This document shows, piece by piece, positions 1-7,021 of a DNA stretch of 64,000 bases. A program made the translations under genes and the position numbers. The notes under the pieces were generated by a model. That model saw only the letters and a list, made by a program, of their open reading frames with translations, made no database searches and was not told the origin of the DNA. Every line of letters begins with the position of its first letter. Positions within the stretch are counted from its first letter, which is position 1. The stretch is taken from contig CAMKNZ010000003.1 of NCBI GenBank assembly GCA_946414315.1, positions 1 to 64,000 on the forward strand, read 5' to 3'. Source of the stretch: an uncultured Clostridia bacterium (GTDB lineage: Bacteria; Bacillota; Clostridia; Christensenellales; Aristaeellaceae).

Positions 1-52
1 TTTCATTTGCGGATTTTTTGTCTCCAAAATCAATGCTCTGAATTTTCTGCAT
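1..52 (-). CDS. possible 5' end of a gene running off the left edge
   Basis: An ATG at 52 on the minus strand opens a frame with no stop through to base 1 (17 codons, beginning MQKIQSIDFGDKK). The composition looks like protein, but no clear ribosome-binding site precedes it and no family can be named from so little. The 94 bases between it and the aminopeptidase gene are AT-rich and show nothing else. Low confidence. Confidence 0.3.
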   Translation of the reverse strand, partial: MQKIQSIDFGDKKSANE

Positions 53-146
53 AAAGTAATCACTTTGTTTTCGAAAAAAGTCTACTGCAAAACGTTATTA
101 GGCTTGTCAGGTTAGCATAAGTCAGGAAAAATCAACAGCCTGCTGC

Positions 147-1394
147 TCAGGAGTTATGCACCGTTTCTGCCATAAATGCTTCAATTTCATCCGGATCTTT
201 GATGATATTTTTCGACAGAACCTCGCACCCGTCCTCGGTAATCAGGAGATCATCCTCGATGCGGATACCGATCGTTTCTTCATCGATGTACAATCCCGGT
301 TCATTGCTGATGACCCAGCCGGGCGCAAGCACATCGCCTGCCAGGGAGATGTCGTGCACGTCGATCCCGATGGGGTGGCTCACGCTGTGCATGTAGTACT
401 TACTGACCTCGGAAGCATCCTGGATCATACCCATGGCAATCAAGCCTTCCCCAAGGACCCGGCACGCGACGTCGTTCAGGTCTTTTATGGTGATACCCGG
501 CTTCGCAGCCGCAGTGACCGCCTCATTCGCCTTAAGGACCAGCTCATAAATCTCACGCTGTCTCGGACTGAACTTTCCGTTGGCCGGATAGGTCCTCGTA
601 ATGTCGCTGCTGTAGTTTCCGTACTTTGCGCCCAGGTCAAGCAGGATCAGTGAGCCGTCCTGGACCTCACAGTGGTTTGTTTCGTAATGCATCATGCAGC
701 CGTTGATACCGGAGCCGGCAATCGTGGGGAATGCCTGGCGTTTTGCCCCCAGCCGCCTGCATGTATACTCAAAGTCCGCCTGTACCTGGTATTCCATCAT
801 GCCCGGTTTCAGGTTCTTCATCACAAATTCCAGCCCCTGGCGGGTAATGTCCAGCGCCTTGCGGATGCTTTCCACCTCCTGCGCATCCTTCTGTTCCCTG
901 AGCGGCACGCAGGCTGTACGCAGGTCCTTCAGGATCACATGCGGATAGGCCTGCCTGAACCGTTCCGCCATTACCAGATTGTAATCCGGCAGATCATTCA
1001 TCCGGCAGCGGTACAGGTCAAAGTACGCCTGTTCCACACGGCACCGCCCCATAAAGCTGCTGATCGCACTTTCCAGGCTGTCCGTATAGCGTACGTCCCC
1101 GATCCCGGAGATTTCCCGGACTTCCTCTATGGTAGGCATCTTCCCGGTCCACCGCTCAGACTGCGGATCCGGTTCTTCGATGAACAGGACCTCCCGTGTT
1201 TTTTCCGCCGCCTTATATGCCAGAAACGCTGTATTTTCCCGCTCCATCCCTGTCAGGTAGAAGTACTGGCTGTTGACTACGAAATCAAGATATTCATCCT
1301 CATTGGTATGGATGGGAATGCCGGCATAGGCGATGACCAGGGTATTTTCCGCAAAAGACTGATACAGTCTTTCCCTGTGCTCTGCAAATGACAT
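147..1394 (-). CDS. M24 family Xaa-Pro aminopeptidase
   Basis: A cytosolic metallopeptidase of the aminopeptidase P family, expected to remove an N-terminal residue ahead of proline. The 415-residue length is normal. The first ~135 residues match the aminopeptidase P N-terminal domain and the rest is the pita-bread fold. Metal ligands are visible: the two Asp of LDLGA and SSDITRT, the His of SHPIGIDVHD, and the Glu of NEPGLYI (near 365) and IRIEDD (near 380). An AAGGAT-like site about 10 bases upstream supports the ATG at 1394. It is the last gene of the minus-strand block, 139 bases after the nucleotidyltransferase gene. Whether it is cotranscribed is not clear. Confidence 0.93.
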   Translation of the reverse strand: MSFAEHRERLYQSFAENTLVIAYAGIPIHTNEDEYLDFVVNSQYFYLTGMERENTAFLAYKAAEKTREVLFIEEPDPQSERWTGKMPTIEEVREISGIGDVRYTDSLESAISSFMGRCRVEQAYFDLYRCRMNDLPDYNLVMAERFRQAYPHVILKDLRTACVPLREQKDAQEVESIRKALDITRQGLEFVMKNLKPGMMEYQVQADFEYTCRRLGAKRQAFPTIAGSGINGCMMHYETNHCEVQDGSLILLDLGAKYGNYSSDITRTYPANGKFSPRQREIYELVLKANEAVTAAAKPGITIKDLNDVACRVLGEGLIAMGMIQDASEVSKYYMHSVSHPIGIDVHDISLAGDVLAPGWVISNEPGLYIDEETIGIRIEDDLLITEDGCEVLSKNIIKDPDEIEAFMAETVHNS

Positions 1395-1533
1395 AATGTA
1401 CTTATCCTTTCTTTGATGCTGCGAAGTATGTATTACCTGCCGCGTTTTACTTCGATACGGGCATGTCCCGCCAGCCCTTCAGGTTGTGCTGCCGTGACAC
1501 ACAATCAGTTTTTAACTGCTTTTACGTAACCTT

Positions 1534-2631
1534 TCATCCGTCCGCGTATGCCGAAATAAACTTGTCCACATCTGCATACCGTGCGGGTTGCAGCCCGGCT
1601 TTCTCATATTCCTGCAGATACAGCTTCAGGATCCGGTCAAACCCCTCCGCCGTCTTCCACAGGTCCCCGGGGTCATAGGCGGAAAGGACATCATACGTCC
1701 CGATATCCACTTCGCTGCGGATATCATTCAGCATCTCATTCAGGCTTTCCAGGCTCATGAAAGCCAGATGCCGGTCGCCTTTTTCCGCTGCCTGCACCAT
1801 TTTCCCGTGCCAATTGGAGAACATTTCCTCATAGGTCCCGGACAGCGTGTCCCCGCAGGCAGACTTTTTCTCCCGCGGCAGCTGCTGCACGACCCGACGG
1901 AAGCATGAATCAAGCCCTTTCATCAGCAGTGTCAGCTGTACCTTCAAACTGTTCACGGTGGTTGCCGCCAGCACGTTTTCAATCATCCCGCAGAGATTGT
2001 CGGGTTTTCTCTCCATGGCATCCAGTTCTTCATAACGCCGGCTGATACCTTTGCGGAAGTATGTTTTGTTCAGCAGGGCGATGGCGTTTTCCGCAAAGTA
2101 TATGGCGCCGCCCGCGCTCCTGCGGACCTCGTTCAGCGTTTCCGCGATCATGGCATCCGCGTAGCAGCACCGTACCTCTTTCAGTTCCTTTTCAGCCTTC
2201 CGGTAATCCGCTTCTCCGAACGGTTCCGCCAGCTTTTTCCGCACCTGTTCCCGGAGCGTTTCCAGCTCATCCCTGGCTTTGTCATCCGCACAGTATACGA
2301 TTTGTGAATCCATCAGTTTTGAGAGATGGGGGTGTTCATATTCGGCGTCCTGCCGGAGGCTTTCCCAGCTCGTACAGTAGATATCATGCCCCACCCCCAG
2401 GTCTTCCTGGATAAAAGCCTTCCCCAGCTGCCATCCCCGTTCGTCATTGATCAGGATCAGCAGATCCAGGTCTGACAGCGGATGAACATCCCCCGTCATA
2501 AATGACCCGTAAATACCGATCAGAGCCACAGCGCCTGGACATACCTCCTGTTCCTTCCGTATCACCGCGTCAATGATTTTTCTGTTTCTGCTGTCCATTG
2601 AGTTCATGTTTCTGCTGTCCATTGAGTTCAT
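1534..2631 (-). CDS. nucleotidyltransferase-domain protein with helical C-terminus
   Basis: The N-terminal third carries the polymerase-beta-type nucleotidyltransferase signature: Gly42-Ser43, then Asp54-x-Asp56 in PLSDLDLLIL. This implies transfer of a nucleotide from NTP to an unknown protein or small molecule. Residues ~140-365 look mostly helical and lack a motif I can name. The frame starts only 13 bases after fic, and its AAGGAG site sits beside the fic stop, so the two are probably cotranscribed. The first 16 residues are two copies of MNSMDSRN, encoded by a perfect 24-bp tandem duplication. The site at normal spacing favours ATG 2631, but translation could also begin in the second copy. 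Kin include MNT-type antitoxins and aminoglycoside nucleotidyltransferases; the substrate is not predictable. Confidence 0.8.
   Translation of the reverse strand: MNSMDSRNMNSMDSRNRKIIDAVIRKEQEVCPGAVALIGIYGSFMTGDVHPLSDLDLLILINDERGWQLGKAFIQEDLGVGHDIYCTSWESLRQDAEYEHPHLSKLMDSQIVYCADDKARDELETLREQVRKKLAEPFGEADYRKAEKELKEVRCCYADAMIAETLNEVRRSAGGAIYFAENAIALLNKTYFRKGISRRYEELDAMERKPDNLCGMIENVLAATTVNSLKVQLTLLMKGLDSCFRRVVQQLPREKKSACGDTLSGTYEEMFSNWHGKMVQAAEKGDRHLAFMSLESLNEMLNDIRSEVDIGTYDVLSAYDPGDLWKTAEGFDRILKLYLQEYEKAGLQPARYADVDKFISAYADG
2583..2631 (-). repeat. 24-bp tandem duplication at the nucleotidyltransferase start
   Basis: Two adjacent identical 24-base units each encode MNSMDSRN. The duplication gives the gene four in-frame ATG codons near its 5' end, which suggests replication slippage or start-site variation. 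Confidence 0.85.
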
Positions 2632-2644
2632 CTGTATAAACTCC

Positions 2645-3688
2645 TTAAGTCTTGAAGTAGAATGTACCTTTTCCTTTACCTTCCCGTTTCAGTTCTCCAT
2701 CTTCCACCAGTTTCCGTAGGGATCCCTCAACGGAACTGAGGCTGAGCGACGGGCACAGTTCCCGGATATCCTGTTTGGTAAAACGCCCGATTTTGTTTTG
2801 TGCGGCAAGCCTGACCGTCTCCATGGCGGACCGTTTGGTTTCCACAAGCGCAAACCGGTCTTCAAAATCCCTGTATGCCGCAAGGATCGTGCTGAGCAGA
2901 TATTTGATGAACGGAACAGGATCATCCGTTCCCTCATGCCACCCGATCTGTGATGCTGCCAAAGCGTCATAATACAGATATTTATGCTGCGCGATTTTCG
3001 CTTCCAGCGAAATATATTTTCCGACATGAAACCCGCTTCTGTAAAGAAGAAGTGTTGTGAGCAGCCTGCTCATACGGCCGTTCCCGTCGTTGAACGGATG
3101 GATGCATAGAAAATCATGAATAAATACCGGAATAGCGATCAGCGGTTCAAGTTCCATGTTTCCAATGACACGGTTATATTCATCACAGATGCTGTCAAGG
3201 GCCTCCGGAGTCTCAAAAGGAGACAGCGGCGTAAAGAGCGTTTCGGTATGCCCGTCCGGATAAGTCGCGCTGATATAGTTCTGGACGGTTTTCGTTCTTC
3301 CGGCAGCCGGGTTATTCATATGGTTGTAAAGGATTTTGTGCAGCTGAAGTATGTAGTTTTGCGTAATCGGGATTGCGTCAAAGCTCTCGTGAATGATTCC
3401 CAATACATCCCTGTAGCCGGCAATTTCCTGTTCATCGCAGTTCCTGGGAGTCGTTTTGTTTTCAACCAGCTGCCGGATACGTGTGCTCGTTGTAACGATC
3501 CCTTCAATCGCGTTGGATGCCTCCGTACTTTGGATTTTCGCGATCTCGACAAGTTTTTCAAGCTCTTCCGGCCTTTGCTTCAGGTACATTTCCTGTTTTC
3601 CGGCTTCTTTGTAGATAGCAGCAATATACCCAAGCAGTTCCGAATCCCATTTCTGATCCTTGATCAGGGCGTAATTGAAGGTGCGCAT
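2645..3688 (-). CDS. Fic family protein (predicted AMPylator) with C-terminal winged helix
   Basis: Fic proteins usually transfer AMP from ATP to a hydroxyl side chain of a target protein. The catalytic motif HPFNDGNGR is intact at residues 197-205. A class II-style inhibitory motif, Ser58-xxx-Glu62-Gly63, precedes it, so the enzyme is probably autoinhibited. Residues ~20-110 match the Fic/DOC N-terminal helical region, and residues ~290-347 look like a winged-helix DNA-binding domain. Length (347) is typical of the Fic-wHTH class. It heads a probable two-gene unit with the nucleotidyltransferase. The promoter is overlapped by two inverted repeats, so autoregulation through the winged helix is a reasonable inference. 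Confidence 0.92.
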   Translation of the reverse strand: MRTFNYALIKDQKWDSELLGYIAAIYKEAGKQEMYLKQRPEELEKLVEIAKIQSTEASNAIEGIVTTSTRIRQLVENKTTPRNCDEQEIAGYRDVLGIIHESFDAIPITQNYILQLHKILYNHMNNPAAGRTKTVQNYISATYPDGHTETLFTPLSPFETPEALDSICDEYNRVIGNMELEPLIAIPVFIHDFLCIHPFNDGNGRMSRLLTTLLLYRSGFHVGKYISLEAKIAQHKYLYYDALAASQIGWHEGTDDPVPFIKYLLSTILAAYRDFEDRFALVETKRSAMETVRLAAQNKIGRFTKQDIRELCPSLSLSSVEGSLRKLVEDGELKREGKGKGTFYFKT

Positions 3689-3707
3689 TCCCTTACCTCC
3701 GCGATTA

Positions 3708-3753
3708 TTCCCTTAATATTAGCCATAATTTAAGGGAAAAGTCAAGACTTTTC
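3708..3753 (-). promoter_or_regulatory. fic promoter with two overlapping inverted repeats
   Basis: A minus-strand promoter can be read: -35 TTGACT (3740-3745), 18-bp spacer, -10 TAATAT (3716-3721). A perfect 9-bp-arm repeat TTCCCTTAA / TTAAGGGAA (3708-3716 and 3730-3738) brackets the spacer and -10. A second perfect repeat GAAAAGTC-AA-GACTTTTC (3736-3753) covers the -35. Both are positioned to act as operators. Confidence 0.6.
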
Positions 3754-3795
3754 CCCTCTTACGCCTCAAAGCCAGGCAGAATAACGGTTTTTAAT

Positions 3796-3822
3796 ATCGC
3801 CATTATATTTCATAATGGCGAT
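3796..3822. repeat. perfect 11-bp-arm inverted repeat between fic and the kinase-like gene
   Basis: ATCGCCATTAT and its exact complement ATAATGGCGAT are separated by five bases. No T-run follows on either strand, so it is not a standard terminator. It could be an operator or an RNA hairpin between the kinase-like gene and the fic promoter. Confidence 0.75.
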
Positions 3823-3855
3823 GTTGATTGGGAAAATGGCGGTATTGCCTCCGGG

Positions 3856-4383
3856 TTATCCGGAGGTTTCAACATCCGGCAGGGCTTTGATGTACTCCGC
3901 AATAATCTTTGCGGTCTCTTCCTCGCTCTGCGCTTCATTGTTGATAAACAGCTGATACTTTCCCCGGTTTCTTCCGATCCATTGGTTGTACTCAATGTGC
4001 GGCCGGATCGCTTCGTCTGAAGTAAATCCCCGTTCCTTCGGCCTGGCCCGCAGACGCTGCTCGATCACCCCGTCCGGCGCCCACAGGGCAATATAGTACG
4101 TTGCCTTCAGTTCCTCCGGCACCGTCGTTTTCGTCATATAATCCTGCGGCACCATGCAGGTGACAAAGACAAGGTCCTTTCCGCCGGCCTTCCGGAAGGC
4201 TTCTGTCAGGGTGTCCGCGCCGTATTGGGATTCACGGTCTGTCCCGGCGTAATCCCACCAGTTCAGTCCGGTCTCGTCCGAATCCACACACGCGTACCGT
4301 CCCGGATCAAGCATGGCCGCCAGCTGGTCCTTGATGGTGGATTTTCCGGCCCCGCAGGTGCCGGTCACAATATATAGCTTCAT
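3856..4383 (-). CDS. P-loop kinase-like AAA protein
   Basis: A 175-residue cytosolic protein with a Walker A motif at residues 8-16 (GTCGAGKST), close in size and layout to small nucleoside or shikimate-type kinases. A DSDET segment near residue 34 may help bind metal or substrate, and basic residues at ~125-140 (RLRARPKERG) resemble a lid. The phosphoryl acceptor is unknown. It begins 15 bases after the upstream CD3324/ParB-like gene, so the two are likely cotranscribed. The ATG at 4383 follows a weak GGCGG site. Confidence 0.75.
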   Translation of the reverse strand: MKLYIVTGTCGAGKSTIKDQLAAMLDPGRYACVDSDETGLNWWDYAGTDRESQYGADTLTEAFRKAGGKDLVFVTCMVPQDYMTKTTVPEELKATYYIALWAPDGVIEQRLRARPKERGFTSDEAIRPHIEYNQWIGRNRGKYQLFINNEAQSEEETAKIIAEYIKALPDVETSG

Positions 4384-4398
4384 CTCGTTTTCACCGCC

Positions 4399-5145
4399 TT
4401 ATCTTCGGATAATCCTGCAGTCTTTGACATATTCGCCGTATTTTCCCATGAAATCATCCAGTTCTTCCTTCTCCGTAATCCAGATGATTACCCAGGCTTT
4501 TTCAATCCCCAGGTTCTCGCAGGCCTTGTGGCGATGGTTTCCGTCGTTCAGTTCAAATTCCCCGTCCACGTAATGAATGATGAGCGGCGGCAGATCGTCG
4601 TTTTCCGATATGGCCTTCTCCAGTTCCCTGATCCGGTGATCCCACCAGTCTTTATCGATCCGGTACTTCATCTCCGGTTCCGGCCCGGTGCACCGTTTGA
4701 AAAGGCTGATCGGAAACAGCGCCGGACTGATATAGTACCGGTCAAACAGTTTCAGGCCGTCGGAGAAAGGAATATTCCGTCCCTCCTCGTTCAGGTACAG
4801 GTGAATCCAGGCGTCCAGTTTCCCCGCTTCAGCATAGGCTTTCGCGGCGGACAGGGTTGCGCTGTATTTCAGCATTGCGGTCTCCTTCCTGTTATACACG
4901 ATCCGTTTAATGGAGTCGTAGGAGAGCGCGTATTTGTCCATCAGTTCCTCAATCGTCAGGCCCCCGGTAAAGCCTGCGCGGATTTCTTCATTTCTTTCCC
5001 GGATATAGCGCTGGTATCCGGACGTTTCACCCCAGGCTTTCCGCTCGTTCCCGGCCGGAATATAAATCGTCTCACCGGCCACATACCGCTGGATCTGTTT
5101 CAGGAGCCCTTCCGGAAATATATCCTGTGCGTTTCGGTATCCCAT
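4399..5145 (-). CDS. CD3324-like HTH domain fused to a ParB/Srx-like domain
   Basis: Two parts are visible. Residues 1-88 match the CD3324-family pattern: a leading amphipathic helix, then YVAGETIYIP, a K-WGE-SGYQRYIRERNEEI segment and a helix-turn-helix-like YALSYDSIKRIVY. CD3324 proteins normally end there. About 155 residues follow, ending in a ParB-N/sulfiredoxin-like motif (FELNDGNHRHKACENLG), where GNHR-type motifs bind nucleotide. I chose ATG 5145 over 5151 because the AAAGGAGG site lies only two bases before 5151 but eight before 5145. Function is inferred as DNA-linked NTP use. The next gene, a P-loop kinase-like protein, probably shares the transcript. Confidence 0.7.
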   Translation of the reverse strand: MGYRNAQDIFPEGLLKQIQRYVAGETIYIPAGNERKAWGETSGYQRYIRERNEEIRAGFTGGLTIEELMDKYALSYDSIKRIVYNRKETAMLKYSATLSAAKAYAEAGKLDAWIHLYLNEEGRNIPFSDGLKLFDRYYISPALFPISLFKRCTGPEPEMKYRIDKDWWDHRIRELEKAISENDDLPPLIIHYVDGEFELNDGNHRHKACENLGIEKAWVIIWITEKEELDDFMGKYGEYVKDCRIIRR

Positions 5146-5311
5146 GGGCATGCCCTCCTTTCGGAAGGATCATATAATATCCCTGTCTGTAAAAGATATA
5201 CCACAATCGTCTGTAACTGTTCACAGCACATTCGGATGAAAAGCATCAACGCTCCCCGGAATCCGTGCCCTGATCTGCTTACAGAATACCATACTGAGCC
5301 CCTTACGGGCA

Positions 5312-5352
5312 ATAAAACACCTGCTGATCCGCAAACGGACCGGCAGGTGTTT
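5312..5352 (-). terminator. Rho-independent terminator after the thioredoxin-fold gene
   Basis: On the minus strand AACACCTGC (complement of 5343-5351) pairs with GCAGGTGTT (complement of 5316-5324). An inner GGTCCG/CGGATC stem extends the pairing, and TTTTATT follows. It lies about 30 bases past the stop of the gene ending at 5381. Confidence 0.75.
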
Positions 5353-5380
5353 CAGCACCCTGAAGCAATTCAGGATTCGG

Positions 5381-6748
5381 TTATTCTTTTTCAATCACGA
5401 CGGTGACGCTGCAGCTGTATTTCTCCGTATAGACGTCGTCGTTGTAATCCTCGCTGTAGCCTTCCGGCACCTCCACAATCGTGATATGGTAGGTATCGGC
5501 CGGGCCCTTGTAGACGACTTTGCCGTCCTCGTCGGATTCAACATTGTTGCACTGTTCCGCGGTACAGAAGGCCGCCATGACTTCCGGAACGGGCTCGCCG
5601 TTCTGATCCACAAAGAACACGGTATAAGTCTGTTCCTCATCGGCCTGCGCCGGGGTTTCATCCCCGTCGACCTTCTGTTTGAGCAGCGCCTGGAATGTGT
5701 CCGTTTTTCCGTTCAGGTAATCTTCCAGGGCGGCGATATAATCTTCCGGGAGCGTGCTGGCGATCGGGTAATCAAGTATCTTTCCTTCCCCGTCGATGAA
5801 GTAGGTAGTCGGCGTTCCCCTGGCAGGCAGCGCCTGATTCACGCTCGCGGTGATCTTCACGTTGCGGAAAAGGTGCTCGCCGTCGATTTCCTTTGCGGTT
5901 TCGAGCGTGCTCTCCGTCACGGCGTCGCATACGCAGCCGACCACATTCAGGCCCTTGTCGCCGTATTCCCGGACGAGGCGGTCCAGCTCGGGCATTTCCT
6001 CCTTGCAGGGTCCGCAGAAAGTCTGCCAGAATGTAATCATCGTAACCTTGCTGCCGGCGGTCAGATCCGCGCGCGTTACAGGATTACCGTCCAGGTCCGT
6101 CGCCTCAAAATCGATCTGCGTGCCGGGTTCCGGCGGCTGGTCTGACTTGTCGCGTTCCTTCAGGGCAAACAGCTCGGGCTGCCCCATGAGCCGGTTCAGC
6201 GCGTCGATGAACGCTTCCCGCAATGCCGGGTCAACCTGCTCCATGCGGGTCTGGACCGCTTCGGGTGTCAGCGTCGTCATATAAAAGGTGAAACCGTCGC
6301 AATCCCCGATCTTGACGGGATCCTTCAGCATTTCGGCGCCGTCCATCGTGAGGACGTCTGTTTCCCAGGTTTTCCCTTCCGCCAGCCCGAAGAGAATGAA
6401 CAGTTCGGTTCTCGGGGCCACAAATTCCAAATAAAGCGCCTGGAACTCTTCGCTCGTCGTATAATCGGCCGGCTGGCCCTCCATCTGTTTCTGCAGCGCG
6501 TTGATTTCCTCAGTGGTTCTGGGAAGGTACACCGCATAGGCCGTGATGATGCCGGATTTGTAGCTGGTCTCTCCATAGTCGGAAATGGAAAAGATTCCGC
6601 CCTCCATGTTTTCGATGTAATCCGGCACGGTAAACGTAAATCCGCTTTTCGGGAAGTCCAGGACTTTGGGGCTCCCCTCCGCGGCAGCCAGGCCGAAGAT
6701 GCCGGTCAGCAGGCAAAACAGAAGCAGTAGGGAAACGGTCTTTTTCAT
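5381..6748 (-). CDS. exported TlpA/ResA-like thioredoxin-fold protein with C-terminal Ig-like domain
   Basis: A signal peptide occupies residues 1-23 (MKKTVSLLLLFCLLTGIFGL then AAAEG). Residues ~25-200 form a domain I cannot name. A TlpA-type thioredoxin fold follows at ~208-350, with the redox motif Cys245-Gly-Pro-Cys248 inside MITFWQTFCGPCKEE and the cis-Pro region at ARGTPTTYFID. The last ~80 residues (YTVFFVDQNGEPVPEV... ) look like a Cna-B/transthyretin-like beta sandwich. It probably acts outside the membrane in thiol exchange or peroxide reduction. It has its own promoter and terminator. At 455 residues it is much longer than ordinary TlpA proteins (~160-190). Confidence 0.85.
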   Translation of the reverse strand: MKKTVSLLLLFCLLTGIFGLAAAEGSPKVLDFPKSGFTFTVPDYIENMEGGIFSISDYGETSYKSGIITAYAVYLPRTTEEINALQKQMEGQPADYTTSEEFQALYLEFVAPRTELFILFGLAEGKTWETDVLTMDGAEMLKDPVKIGDCDGFTFYMTTLTPEAVQTRMEQVDPALREAFIDALNRLMGQPELFALKERDKSDQPPEPGTQIDFEATDLDGNPVTRADLTAGSKVTMITFWQTFCGPCKEEMPELDRLVREYGDKGLNVVGCVCDAVTESTLETAKEIDGEHLFRNVKITASVNQALPARGTPTTYFIDGEGKILDYPIASTLPEDYIAALEDYLNGKTDTFQALLKQKVDGDETPAQADEEQTYTVFFVDQNGEPVPEVMAAFCTAEQCNNVESDEDGKVVYKGPADTYHITIVEVPEGYSEDYNDDVYTEKYSCSVTVVIEKE

Positions 6749-6823
6749 CTGAAAAACCCTCCTGAATTCAATATGATTGAGTTGTCAGTCAGTCGTCAGT
6801 AGCAGTTGGTTCTTTGTGTGCAA

Positions 6824-6852
6824 ATCATAACAGAAAGCCGGCCGGCGGTCAA
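6824..6852 (-). promoter_or_regulatory. promoter of the thioredoxin-fold gene
   Basis: Minus-strand -35 TTGACC (6847-6852), 17-bp spacer, -10 TATGAT (6824-6829), leaving a leader of ~70 bases before ATG 6748. The -35 overlaps the inverted repeat at 6842-6864. Confidence 0.75.
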
Positions 6853-6864
6853 TACTGCCGCCGG
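6842..6864 (-). terminator. GC-rich inverted repeat, possible terminator of the phosphatase transcript
   Basis: Perfect CCGGCGG / CCGCCGG arms (6842-6848 and 6858-6864) flank a nine-base loop. The minus-strand continuation CCGGCTTTCTGTT has a weak T-run. It lies ~160 bases past the phosphatase stop and covers the -35 of the next gene. Confidence 0.45.
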
Positions 6865-6956
6865 TTTACGGTATTGGTCTTCATCAATGCTGTTTCCTGT
6901 TTATTTTCGATCCACTCAACCGCAAAGTCCACCAGCTCACGCTGCTTCGTATGCAT
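6849..6956 (-). CDS. possible 35-residue small protein
   Basis: An ATG at 6956 with GGGAG six bases upstream opens a 36-codon frame (MHTKQRELVDFAVEWIENKQ then 15 more residues). The start of it looks like an amphipathic helix. The same frame stays open upstream into the end of the phosphatase gene, so it may instead be the remnant of a longer protein. The stop lies in the loop of the inverted repeat at 6842-6864. No family is recognised. Confidence 0.3.
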   Translation of the reverse strand: MHTKQRELVDFAVEWIENKQETALMKTNTVNRRQY

Positions 6957-7021
6957 GCCGGCTCCCGGAAGCAGGGCCTTTTTCAGGATTTCCTTAGTTC
7001 TGGCTTTGCTTCTCTTCCGTG

